In this document: piece by piece, positions 49,140-60,390 of the stretch
Numbering within the stretch: the stretch's first letter is position 1
Layout: each line of letters opens with the position of its first letter
Assembly (NCBI GenBank): GCA_008711295.1
Contig: VUYV01000155.1
Coordinates: 536,548 to 600,547, forward strand
Direction: 5' to 3'
Length of the DNA stretch: 64,000 nucleotides
DNA from: Anarhynchus alexandrinus
Lineage: Eukaryota; Chordata; Aves; Charadriiformes; Charadriidae
Position numbers and translations under genes: made by a program
Notes under the pieces: generated by a model
Told to the model about the DNA's origin: nothing
Database searches by the model: none
What the model saw: the letters and a program-made list of their open reading frames with translations, nothing else

Positions 49140-52100
49140 TGATTGGCAATTTGGTTGTTATTGGCTCCTCTAGGCAGAGCATAGACAAAAACCTGCATTT
49201 TGTTTTGTCTGTTATTAACTTGCAGATTTTTACCCCAAGGTTTCAGCTAAACTTATTTCATAAAAAGGACATTCTAGTAGCTTTTCCTTACTCATCTCAA
49301 AAACTAAGATTAAACAGTATTTTGTTATTGACCGTTTATTTGAAAACTCAAATCTATATGTTGAATTTATAGGGAAAAATTGTGACTGATGTAGGTGAAA
49401 CGAAATGTGCATTAGCGGTATTGCAATGTTTAAGGTTTGATGAAGAAAAAAACCATCCTGGTAAGAATAGCATTTGTCATCATCATAACTCTTTCTCCTT
49501 TCTAGTCTCCCTGGATGCTGCTTTCCAAGTAATAGGCATTTTACTTTACATGCTATCTTGAGGTATGCAGTCATATTTCTTCTACTCTGGTAGAAGCATT
49601 GAGTTAACAGCAGATGCTTAAAATGCATGGCAATAATTGGGCTCAGGCATCTACTTGGTGATGCCTGATCATCTAGAGTTCTGTGACTAAGGATGAATGG
49701 CATTATGTAGACCAAAGAAAGTAAGCATTAAGTGCTGTTTTATTTAATTCTATTCTGAAACAAAGACTGTTAGGAAGACTACCTAAATAAAACAGAATTC
49801 TTTATTCCATCCCAAGGATTTTAAACAAAAGACATTAAAATAGTCAGCAAAATATACTAAATCGTGTCTGTTATTATAAGTTATTACAAGTCTGTTATTT
49901 CTGGCCCTTTAGGCATACTTATTGGCCCGTACATGAAATTACACAAAATAATTGGTCCAGATAACAGCTTCTCACATTACACTTGGCCTCAGCTGGGCTT
50001 TCTTTCCATCACACAGAGTCACTGAGGGTCCTCTTTTGAATTGAATGAGACTAGAGTTCAGGTATCATCTCCTTAGGAATCCAGGGACATATTTAGTCCC
50101 AGCTTGTTCCAGTTTATCCTCCAGCAAGTGTTTCTATATTCTTTTTTCCCTTTCAGAAAATCTGTGTTTTGTTTAAAAGAAAAGACAGATAAAAAGAGCA
50201 AAGAAACACAAAAGACCTGTCTTCTGTCATTGCTTTCCAGTAACTGTTTCAGTCAGCATTTCTCCCAGACTCACTTCAGAACTAGAAATGCCAGATAACA
50301 TGTGCATGAAAAGTGTGGCACTTCTAGTATTAGTCCAGCTGATTTCTACCCCGGAATTACATAGCCTTTTTTCCCTCAGGATGTTTATAAAAAAAGGTTC
50401 CTCTTAGCTGCAGTGAACTGGTCCCCTCTTTTTTGTTTGAAGGAGAAAGTTCTATTTTCTGTAGATGATTTCTCATTAATCAGCTAGACAGTTTGACAGG
50501 ATGACTTGCAAACAACTTTAAGAGCTTGCAATCCTTTTCATGTCTCTATGGAGGCTGCAGTCGAAGGGCTTATTATCAGTGGAGGGCTCAGTTCACTTGC
50601 CTATACACAGGGGCAAGTAACAGGATTTGTATAATGAAGATAAAAGTACAGTCTAGATCTTCTAGCAAGTACCATTAGCTACCTCCAAAGCATAAAAATG
50701 ACAAGCACATTACAATGATTTTTGAAAGAAGTTTACAGCTTGCAGTTTACAAATGCCCTCCTCTTGCAGAAACTTAAGCAAACACTTTACTGTGAACAGA
50801 CAAGAGAAGGCAGTGATTTCAGCAACGATTCTCAAGTGTCTACACACAGTTGCAGGAGACCACAGAAACTCAGAAGTTATTCTAGTCTATCCTCTCTCTC
50901 AAGGCTAGAAGAAAGGCAACTTAATCATCACTGACATCACATGTCTTTCTTCTTCTCAAAAGCATCCTGAAGTAGAGACTCCCAGTCAAGCTAGTCTCCC
51001 ACTTATCTGTCCTTACTGTTGCAAAGCTTTGCTTGTGTAAAATCAAATGCCTCCAGCTGCTTTTTAAGCCTTTTACCACATGTTCTATCGCCAGTGAACA
51101 AAGAAAACACTTTCCTGTTTGTTTTTCATATATTCAGAGTCCATTGCCAAACCTTCCTGCAGTTTTTGCCTCTCTAGATTAAATTCACCTCTTCCCTTCT
51201 CTTCTCTGTGGGATTTTTTTTCAGCAAAACACATGAAAGTGTGCATATCTATCTTGCTGAAAGTCTCATAATAGCAACTGTAAGACGATCTCTGTAGGCT
51301 GGTTTTGCTGGTTTTAACTGGAAATATTTCGACTGCTGCCTCCAGTAGGAATGTCTTAGCTTGGTTTACCTAAATGTCTTTCTTCTTGTCCTCTTTTTAT
51401 CTTTTAAAGTATATGCCTATCTTTATACTGCTATTAATAACTGTGCATGTAATTGTTCTATTACAAACATTACCCAGATGTCAGCTGTAATATGCTGTAT
51501 TTTATTCTAATTCTGTACTTAGACCTTGGATCCTTTTCAAAGTAATTGTTACTATCAATAAAATTTTGCAACTATTTAAATTAAGAAACAAAAAGAGAGG
51601 CAGAAAACATGATTTATTTAGAAACTGAAATATGTATATTTTGATGTTCTGTAATGCTTAGTAATGTAATAGGGACAAGACAAGTTCATCATTGATGTAA
51701 TATTGGAAATCTTACTGAGTTATGTCATAGTTTAGGCAAACTTTTAGTAATTTTAAGAGATGAAGTAAGTAAAGCCGAACTCTCTCTGTTTAGAACATTG
51801 TCTTAAGCAAATAGAAATAGATAGGTGGCAACATGTACTGCCACTGATAATAATGATCAACAGCATTCCCATTCCAAGTGATAAATATTTGAAGAAAAGT
51901 TCTGAGGTGTACACGGTTTTACAGTTTTAATAATCCAAGAATAATCAACAATTTAAAAGAAGATAAATGTAAAAGTAGCTCAAGATAAAATGGAAATAAG
52001 AGTACTATGTAACATTTCGTTTACACATCCTTAACATTCTCTCTTAGCTTTGCACTTAGGCCATTTTCTTTCATAGTAGAAGAGAGGTTTAAATAAAATT

Positions 52101-53489
52101 TGAAAATCAAGAAATATCAAAGAGCATCTGAAATGTGTTTCAAAGCTATCCCCTTAAAATGTAAATGTGCAAAGAATATACATGTATATTTGGTGTATAA
52201 ATGAATTAAAGTATTCTTAAAATAAATTCAAATAAAATAAGCAATCTCATTTTTAAGAACACAGTCCCCTGAAACTGAAAGCCTACTTAAAACAAATGAT
52301 ACAATGCGTTTCTGAATTAAGTTGATTTCAAGCAGTTATTTCTCCAATGTGAAAGCTGTTTGGGGACTGTGACAGTCTATTCTAGATATCCATGAGTATC
52401 ACTGCTTAAAATTCACTATCTGGCTAATCTCCAAATATAAAATATAATCTATATGTACTACACAGTAAAATGCAAAAAATCAGGCAATAATCTGATGCCC
52501 CAGTGATAATGAACGTGGGATACAAAATCAAAGCTGGGCAGGGTAAAATAGATTAGATATCTGTAGAGAAGAGTGTTTTCGAGTTCAGTCTTATGGAACA
52601 CTTTAAGCCTACTGTGCTGGAGCTAAACCGAAAATATTTTGGAAATCAAGTCAAATGAGGGTAGTTGGGTAATACAGTTGTAGCAAATACATACATTGAA
52701 AATTCTTTCCCTTGAGAACTAGCACAATCAAACCAAAAAGCTTCAGAAAAAGAAAATTAAGTTTGACTAGTCACGTGCTATATAAATAACAGCTTTTCCC
52801 CAAGGAAAAGAGTAAAAGATTAGTCATCAACCAGATACCATTCTGTGGTCCTTAAACCAAATGGCACAGTGGGGCTCACGTCCACACACACAAATTCTCT
52901 TCTCCTATGTCTTCATTGTCAGGTAGATGCCATGTTTAGCCTTATATCTGGGTGCAGTTTGTTTGCATAGCCCAAAGTGGTGCCAGGGAGGTTACTAAAT
53001 CAGGGCTGTTGATCCTGGGCTGGTGTCCGAGCCTTGGATCTCTTTTATTCAGTACTATGCACATAGCCTCCCAGATCAAAGACAATCCACTTCAATACTG
53101 TAAATATTGAACAGGACCCTTGAGTATGTGCAAAGTGTACTGCTCCTTGCTTATCTGAGCACATCCAAGGTTGTTAGATAAGTCATTAGGCACAAGAAAA
53201 CCCACAACTTAAATTTGGAACAACTCATCGATTTCACAAAGGGCAATTGCAGTCATAAAACTCCAGATAACAGCTTCCCTCCCATTACCACCTCTCAGCC
53301 CAAGTTCTAACAGCATTAAATAAAATAGTCTTCTACTTGTTTGCGTGAAGTGTAAATAAACCAATTTATGAATCTATTCTGCTAACAGATTTAACTGAAG
53401 ATAACACTGAACTTCAGCTATTTAGCATCTGTGAAGAAAAATGTAAAGAAGTTCCTGGAAACCACAGGGTCAAGTCATAATTTCCTCAT
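49140..53489. other. Unique AT-rich non-coding DNA
   Basis: No gene is supported. The 161-codon minus frame at 49230-49715 was examined and rejected. No repeats are recognised. Confidence 0.55.
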
Positions 53490-53745
53490 GGTAATTTTAA
53501 CAGTAAGAATGAGACAACAGGCAGCTCATGCACTTCTGACATCACAAACACTTCTGACAGGGGTTAATTTCCTATCTGTCATGATAGCTGGTAATTGAGC
53601 GTCAGGGTAATTGGAAGTAATGGCTTGTGTCAACAGTACTTCGCAGAAATGCAGATTTACGTGGTAAGATCTCTTGGTATGTACAAAATTTAATCGAGCC
53701 ATGACTGTAAATGAAGCTGAATAGTATAGTTGTTGTGCCACCTGC
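53490..53745. promoter_or_regulatory. Candidate enhancer-like conserved element
   Basis: The patch carries GGTAATT at 53490, 53590 and 53606 and the close variant GGTTAATT at 53562. The two with a TAATTG homeodomain core are 16 bases apart. A CACTTCTGACA motif is repeated at 53531-53541 and 53549-53559. CpGs persist (GAGCGTC, TTCGCAG, TACGTGG, ATCGAGCC). No protein-like frame exists. Arrayed homeodomain-type sites suggest a developmental enhancer; this is inference without conservation data. Confidence 0.35.
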
Positions 53746-54419
53746 TAAAGACTCCATTACAAAAATTACCCTAAAGACCCGATTACAAAATTATTCTTTT
53801 GATATTAATTTTTAAATCAAGACCAAAATAACATAATTTCTTGGCTATTTTCATGACATTCTGGTGTGTGATCTGTACTAGTGTAAAATATGTGTGAAAT
53901 TAGTTCATTGGATCAACTCTCTGTTCCTGGGACAATGACGGCACAATTAAACTTAAGTAAGATATTTTATACTGACCACATATTTGAATAATTTGAATAA
54001 TCATAAACTTGATGTCAAGAAAACACGCTATCAACAAACCTGTACAAGTAATCTTTTTCTGTAGTCATCACAAAAGCACTGAACCTTTCTGGCTTTACCA
54101 CCCTTGGCAACACTGGGCACAATTGAGGAGAAGTTCCATCATGTGGAAAGCGGAGTTAGAAAATAAACTTTTCATAAAATTGCAACAGATATAAGGGTAG
54201 ACACTGACCATTGAACATTGCCAATCATGGGCAATATTTTTCTCCATAAAGTGAGTGTTTACACTTTATTGTTCTGTGGTTAGGTCTGATTTTGTTGTTC
54301 CTAAAACAGAGATGGAAGTACAGAGATCAAATAATTAGATTTGTAATTTCTTGTGAATTTTCAGCTGTAGGTTAATCGGCCAGAATATGGGTATAAAACA
54401 TAGTGCGTGATCATGAAAA
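53746..54419. other. Unique AT-rich non-coding DNA
   Basis: Nothing recognised on either strand. Confidence 0.5.
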
Positions 54420-54835
54420 AGCAAAAGAAATCCTGGAATGTGTGAAAGTATTACTGTTAGAGATAAGGAAGTATTAGTGCAATTAGACAAGGCACTGGTA
54501 AGACTTCCTCTGCAGTACTGCATACACTGTTCTGATAACCCGTGTTTAAGAAAGATTAATTAAACTGCAATAGTTGCAGAGAAGGGCTGCTAAGATGATC
54601 AGGGAAAAAAAGAGCTTATCTTGTAAGAGGAGACTAAAATAACGTAATGGAGTCTGATAGGGTATATCATCGCTCTCTATAAATACTTCAGAGGTAGATA
54701 AACGCTAAAGAAGGAGAAAGCTATTTAAACTAAAACACAAGGTTGACACAAGAACAAATGGGTATAAATGGGAAAACTTATGCTGGAAATTAGAAGAATG
54801 AGTGAGGTTCTGGAAGGTCTTAAAGAACAAACCTA
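54420..54835 (+). mobile_element. Old CR1/L3-like LINE fragment
   Basis: The plus strand shows a decayed ORF2 C-terminal region: 'aaggcactggtaagac' and 'cagtactgcatacactgttctg' (54490-54536), 'agagaagggctgctaagatg' (54579-54598), then a 'tctctataaatacttcagag' block and 'gaacaaatgggtataaatgg' (about 54752). Order and spacing match CR1-clade LINEs, but stops and indels are frequent. It is clearly older than the adjacent copy at 55007 and lies in the opposite orientation. The 3' UTR is not distinguishable. Confidence 0.75.
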
Positions 54836-55006
54836 ACTAGTTTGAAAGTGAGACAGGACAAGTTCAGGAACAGAAGACATTTTTGTGTAAGAATAGGAAA
54901 GAATTTGACATGGTGGCTAAGAAAATCCTTTCCACTCTCTATTCAAAGATCCCTGGTATGACCACCTGTATCTTCCAGGTTAAGAACCCAGGAAAGCATA
55001 CAATAA

Positions 55007-55778
55007 TAGAATCATAGAATGGTATAGGTTGGAAGGGACCTTGAAGATCATCGAGTTCCAACCTCCCTGCCATGTCAATGGACACCTACCACTACACCAG
55101 GTTGCTCAAAGACCCATCCAACCTGGCCTTGAACACTTCCAGGGATGAGGCATCCACAACTTCTCTGGGCAACCTGTGCCAGTGCTTCACCACCTTCATG
55201 GTAAAGAATTTCTTCCTAATATCTATTCCAAATCTTCCCTCTTCCAGTTTGAAGCCATTCCCTTCATCCTATCACTTCATGCCCTTGTAAAAAATTCCTC
55301 TTTGTCTTTCTTGTAGATGACCTTCAGATACTCGAAGGTTGCTATAAGGTCTCCCTGGAGTCTTCTCTTCTCCATGCTGAACAACCCCAACTCTCTCAGC
55401 ATGTCTTCATAGGAGAGGTGCTCCCCCCCTCTGATCATCTTTGTGGCCCTCCTCTGGACTTGTTCCAACAGGTCCATGTCCTTCTTATGTTGTGGGCTCC
55501 AAAGCTGGACACGATATTACAGGCGGGGTCTCATGAGAGTGGAGTAGAGGGGAAGAATCATCTCCCTTGACCTGCTGGACATGCTTCTTTTGATGAAGCC
55601 CAGAATATGGTTGGCCTTCTGGGCTGCGATCGCACATTGCCAGCTCATGTTAAGCTTCTCATCCACCAACACCCCGAAGTCCTCCTCAGGGCTGCTCTCA
55701 GTCCTTTTTCTGCCCAGCCTGTATTTGTGCTTGGGATTGCCCCGACCCATGTGCAGGACCTTGCACTTGCCCTTGTTG
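55007..55778 (-). mobile_element. CR1 LINE, minus strand, 5'-truncated
   Basis: Begins on the plus strand with the inverted octamers AGAATCATAGAATGG and extends 772 bp to a break at CCCTTGTTGG. On the minus strand it covers the C-terminal part of ORF2 and the 3' UTR. It is close to the copy at 59961-60390 over their whole overlap, including subfamily-specific positions. Confidence 0.96.
55277..55750 (-). pseudogene. CR1 ORF2 C-terminal relic, one stop
   Basis: In a single frame the minus strand reads about 157 codons: [13 protein letters not shown], then [34 protein letters not shown], a TAA stop near 55514, then [20 protein letters not shown] and [20 protein letters not shown]. The only interruption in that frame is the stop after RPRL, so this copy is younger than the 12.8 kb copy. 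The reverse-transcriptase catalytic part is missing through 5' truncation. Confidence 0.9.
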
Positions 55779-55834
55779 GAATATTATTATGGTCAGAATA
55801 CTGTTGTTTGGTTGGTAAAGGATAAAGATTGTCA

Positions 55835-56195
55835 CTATTTACTAGTTTGGTCTTCACAGTGGGCTTCAGGGGAATCTCTGCTCTGGTGCCTGGAGAACCT
55901 TCTCTACCTCCTTCTTCACTAACCTTGGTGTCTGCAAGGATGCTTCTCTCACATTTTCTTACTCCTCTCTCACAGCTGCCTTTGCACAGTGGTTTTTATC
56001 CTTCTTAAATATGTTATCGCAGAGGTGCTACCAACATTGCTGATTAGCTTAGCTTTGGCCAGTGGTAAGTCCTTCTTGGATTCAGCTGGAACTGGTTCTG
56101 TCCAACACAGGTGCAGCTTCTTGTGTCTTCTCACAGAAGCCAACCCTGTGGTCCCCTGGTACCCAAACCTTGCCACATAAACCCAATGCACCAAT
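55835..56195 (-). mobile_element. Avian retroelement promoter fragment (LTR-like)
   Basis: On the minus strand the stretch runs from GTATTGGTGCATTGGGTTTA through 'gtggcaaggtttgggtacc', 'gcttctgtgagaagac', 'ggccaaagctaagctaatca' to a TATA-type box ACATATTTAAGAAGG (plus 56000-56014), then 'gagaggagtaagaa' and 'agacaccaaggttagtgaag'. I recognise this order as a dispersed avian repeat with a TATA box, probably the 5' part of an LTR or retroelement promoter; the family name is not certain. It abuts the truncated end of the CR1 at 55778. A 74-codon frame across it (55970-56194) is incidental. Confidence 0.5.
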
Positions 56196-57029
56196 ACATA
56201 AAAATCTCATCTGTTTAGTATGATTCTCAGGAGGTACAAATAACAGTATCTAAAATTTCAGATGCCAAGCTCCTTTTTTCATCTAGCATTTGAGACATAT
56301 CTATTTGCAATTGAACATATTAATCAAGTAGCCTCACTCTACCATAGCATGCACTCTGTAAAGCTAGGCATTTTAATTCTAACAAAAAATCAAAAAATAG
56401 AAGACTGGCCACCAGTGATCAGATCATGGGTCCACCTGGCACATTATTTAGTCTCCAGTCAGTCCAGTCCAGACTCAACCCAGTAGACACAAATGGACTG
56501 CTGGAAGAGAACAAGAACAGTGTAAGCGTATATGACATTTCCTTGGAGTAGTGTCCCTGTCATTCTCTGGTATTTCAGCTCAGGGACTTTCCTGAGCCAT
56601 GTGATTTGCCTGAGCCTTGTGATTTGCCTGCACCTTGTGATTTGCCTGCTTTGTGACCCTCCATGTATCGGTCTTCCAGGTATTTTCCCAATCTTATCTT
56701 GACCTACACACGCTTTTTGTACACGTGCTATACCATCATACTAGTCATGATTTTACAGACCTCTGATACATGGTGGAAGGTTGTCCTTTTTCCACGCTGA
56801 TGATTCCCGCCTGCCCAAGCCTTCCTCCGATCTGTTGCATGCTTTTAATAATCTCTGCCCTTCTCTGAATTGTTTTTGTGTTGAAGAGCACAACTCCTAG
56901 TATTTAACCCTGCAGAACTTTCCCAGTCACTCTACTACAAGAACCACATCGAGAGTCCACATATTCATACTCCTTATTACTTATCTTTCAAACACTTATG
57001 CATAGGAAAGGGTCTTCCTGTTTTGTCAC
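56196..57029. other. Unique DNA with one minisatellite
   Basis: The stretch 56770-57000 has phrases reminiscent of decayed LINE ORF2 on the minus strand ('ctctgcccttctctgaattg', 56856-56875), possibly linked to the fragment at 57030-57150, but too decayed to assign. Confidence 0.4.
56591..56656 (+). repeat. 18-bp minisatellite, 3.6 copies
   Basis: Units at 56591-56608, 56609-56626 and 56627-56644 with consensus CCTGAGCCTTGTGATTTG, differing by one or two bases, and a partial fourth unit CCTGCTTTGTGA. Confidence 0.93.
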
Positions 57030-57150
57030 TTTGCTTAAATTTCAAAACCTTTGGTAAGGGACTTTGTCAGAAACCCTTCAGAAATCTGGGAAGACTACAC
57101 TAACTTTATCCACAAGCTGGTTGACTCCTTGACTCCACAACAGGACGTCC
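57030..57150 (-). mobile_element. Ancient LINE reverse-transcriptase fragment
   Basis: Translation of the minus strand gives QLVDKVSVVFPDF, a stop, then RVSDKVPYQRF. This aligns with RT motif A of CR1/L2-clade LINEs (LVDEG-AVDVVYLDFSKAFDKVPHQRLL). The catalytic Asp of 'LDF' is kept as PDF, but the frame is interrupted. It is an old, short relic. Confidence 0.5.
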
Positions 57151-59008
57151 TTCTGGAATTGCAGAACAGAATTGTACCCCCCTTCCATTTTTCTGAAGGA
57201 GAGAAAGAAGTGAGCTGATTTGTATATGTTTACTGTTATGAAGTAGTACCTTACACAGTCTTTTTGATGTCAGTCCAAAGTCATATTACCAATATTTGGC
57301 ATTTTTGAAAATTGATCACTTAATTACTTTCATATGTTCACATTAAAAAAATACTTTGGAAATAAACAGTTTCATCACCCTGCTCATCAGAATGTGCTGG
57401 AGTAAATTAGGTTGGAGTCTACTGTAGCATTTTGTTCCTAGATGTCTTCCAGCTCTGCTTTGGTCAAGAATGAGGAACATTGCTAGGTCTTTGTTACTGT
57501 TCTTTTAAGAGAAGACTTCAATCTCTATTGTTGTAATCTGTCATCTCTAATTAACATTGAATCACTCAAAACTTAAAAAAAATATAACTAATGCTGAGTC
57601 ACTCTACTTTATTAGGATAAACTTTCCTATCTTCAATAAACAGTCCTTCATAAATCTATACTGAGTAGTAAGCTAAATTAACTATATCAGAAAGTCATTT
57701 CAGAATGAGAATTCATTAAAGACAGTGACAGCTTAGTAGGAGACAATGCACTACTCATTTCAAAAGCTATGGAGAAAGCCTCCCTTGATCAAAAACTCTG
57801 TTTACTTGGAGAAAGGGTAATTTAATTATCTATCTTCCTGACAAAAGGCATCCTTGTTGACTCAGGATGTAGATATTAGCATATAGGGAATTTATTGTTT
57901 CACTTAGTCTAACAGCCCAACATCAAAGAGACTTTGCCCTATAAATGAGCTCTGAAAAGTCAAAAAACAAATGAGCAGACAGGCAAAGGCTGAAAGAGAA
58001 AAGAGGACAAGCTGCTGAATATCTTGTTTTCCTGGCAACAATTTTGCTGAAATATAGCCTACCTCCGCTGTGCTGAAGGAAAGTATTTACCTTTGTAATA
58101 CCCTGTTTCAAGTATATATTAACATCATTGGATGTTTTAGATAAGGCATTATAAGTGATTCCATCTTGGCCCAGGAAAATTTTGTCGTCTTTGTCTTTGC
58201 TGCTGCAGGCAATTGTCTAGACCATCACCTGGTAGCCACCTCCTTAGTGAGTGGAGGACTGCTGCTAACTGCTCCGATGCTGGAAACTGACTGAGCTCTT
58301 TCCTGATTATTTATGACCTGTCCCCAAGGCTTCTTTCTTGCCCAAACTGTAACTGAAGGAGCAGTGGTGAATCATTTGTGGGCAGCCTTGCCTCAACAGA
58401 TATCCCATCTTCCCAGTCAAATCTTCCATTGATAACAATGTGGGGATATTACTGGGAAGAGCAATATGACAAAATGCAGCAAGGAAAGTTTTGGAGAAGG
58501 CAAAATAACTATTCTTTGGGAGAGAGTGCGGAAATATGCTGTGTTCAAATGCATAGGAAGGAGGTAAACTTAAATGGTGGACAGAGGGAGTAGGGAATTC
58601 TCAAGTAAATAAAACTAGTTTCGGTTTTGGAAAATATTACAGAATCCTGAACACAAATAATGTGAAAAGGAGAGGACTGAAAATTCTTTTGCAAGACAGT
58701 CACAGAAGGAAAAAAAACAGGAACCTTTAGTGGAATTTGGGTCACAAGTAGCTTTTGCAAAAGTGAAATAATTTAAAGACAAATTGAGAAGGAAGGAAGA
58801 AAGAAAATTGTGAAGGAAAAACTCCGTGAATTCCTTCTGGGATCGCTGCTGAAAATATTCAATAGCCTTAACCTTAAGGTTAAGTGGAGTGCTTTACTAC
58901 TTTTCTTGCTGTGTGTCTTTGTCAGGATTACTCATCCTTTGCCTTTATAATCAAAAGGGGGTTTTTGCAATAATTTCTGCTATTTTGAAGCCAAAACAGC
59001 CAGCTTAC
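57151..59008. other. Unique AT-rich non-coding DNA
   Basis: Downstream of the candidate exon on the minus strand, so possibly intron. No repeat or RNA is recognised. Confidence 0.5.
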
Positions 59009-59231
59009 TGTTCTAATTGGATTCTGAACTGATCAGCATAAATCATGATCTGTTCTTGTTCTGTGGAGGGACCCGAGGAGCTGCTTGGAGGTGCATACAC
59101 ATCGCAAAATGACAGTGTTTGCTCATCGTATAGTAGCTTCTGGATGTAACTGCCACAGCTATGGAAGAGAGCATTTCGTCCACTTGCAAAGGGAACAATT
59201 TCACACAGTCTGTGGATGTTGCCAAGGAATA
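59009..59231 (-). CDS. Candidate coding exon, unrecognised product
   Basis: On the minus strand 75 codons stay open with strongly protein-like content: FLGNIHRLCEIVPFASGRNA, LFHSCGSYIQKLLYDEQTLS, FCDVYAPPSSSSGPSTEQEQ, then IMIYADQFRIQLE. The 3' end meets a good donor, GAACA|GTAAGC (GT at 59008-59007), just before an in-frame TAA. The 5' end would be after AATGTGAAG at 59232, with a weak pyrimidine tract. The resulting 223-nt exon enters after codon position 1 and leaves after position 2. There is no early ATG, so simple start-to-stop scanning misses it. Codon use is balanced and CpGs persist (GGACGA, TACGAT, TGCGAT, TCCTCGG). No family is recognised. A retrocopy fragment is an alternative, though the donor argues for an exon. 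Confidence 0.42.
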
Positions 59232-59960
59232 CTTCACATTTAGAATGCCAACATAAATATGAAGGTCACTGAGCAAGTACTTATGCAGTTCAAATAATTA
59301 ATTATTTGGATCAAAGATCATACAATAAGCCTATAAGCAAGCAAATGCAATCTCTACATTTAAATCAACATATGGTGGCTTTAAAAATATTATTAGAAAC
59401 ACTGAAATATTATTAAATTACATCAAGTGTAGATGAGCAGAGTAAAATACAGATAAAAGCAGTAGTCACATAATGCTCATTACATTTGATAAGGGGAGAA
59501 ACATAACACAATTTCATTTACAGACTTTCTTTTTAATCTGGGACTTTTTTGTGCAAAATCAGTTAATATTTTTTTTTGTTTGTTCAGCATGTGAAGGAGA
59601 TAGCTTTGACTGTTGAAGTTTCCCTGGAAATAACACCAGTATCAGCAATCATTTGATTTTTCAAAGATCTTTTTTTCACTTCAGCCTTCATAATGAAAAG
59701 TTGCTTAAGGGGGTGATCCAGAAAACATAAATAACAAGTCATTTTGTGCAAACACAGCATTTACTTTCTGCATAATGTAAACACTAACTTATGGTAGGCA
59801 TTTTAATATCATTCTAATATCTTCTAAATGTTTCTTTGCAAGAATGTTAGACTTTTAGTAGGTGTTTAATTCTGACAGAGAGAAAGACAGAATATTATAT
59901 TGGGAGCTGAAGATTAAAAAATATAGATTGCATTCAAACAAGAAACTAAATGCTGATTAT
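59232..59960. other. Unique AT-rich non-coding DNA
   Basis: Nothing recognised; possible intron upstream of the candidate exon. Confidence 0.5.
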
Positions 59961-60390
59961 CATAGAATCATAGAATCGTTTAGGTTGGAAGGGACCTTGA
60001 AGATCATGAAGTTCCAACCCCCTTGCCATGTCAAGGGACACCTTCCCCTAGACCAGGTTGCTCAAAGACCCATCCAACCTGGCCTTGAACACTTCCAGGG
60101 ATGGGGCACCCAAACCTTTTCTGGGCAACCTGTGCCAGTGCTTCACCACCTTCATGGTAAAGAATTTCTTCCTAATATCTATTCCAAATCTCCTTTCTTC
60201 CAGTTTGAAGCCATTCCCTTCATCCTATCACTTCATGCCCTTGTAAAAAGTCCCTCTTTGTCTTTCTTGTAGATGACCTTCAGATACTCGAAGGTTGCTA
60301 TANGCCTTCTCTTCTCCAGGCTGAACAACCCCAACTCTCTCAGCCTGTCTTCATAGGAGAGGTGCTCCACCCCTCTGATCGTCTTCGTGG
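59961..60390 (-). mobile_element. CR1 LINE, minus strand, with an N
   Basis: Begins with the inverted octamers CATAGAATCATAGAATCG and ends at a break after GTCTTCGTGG. It covers the CR1 3' UTR and the last part of ORF2. At 60303 an N replaces part of the segment that in the 55 kb copy reads TAAGGTCTCCCTGGAG, so roughly fifteen bases are missing. Otherwise it is nearly identical to the 55007-55778 copy. Confidence 0.96.

Noticed and set aside
49230..49715. 161-codon minus-strand open frame, the longest outside CR1
   Set aside because: Composition (Ser, Leu, His, Phe, Lys, Cys) is that of random AT-rich DNA. No start context, splice sites, motif or CpG retention supports it, and one frame of this length is not surprising in 64 kb.
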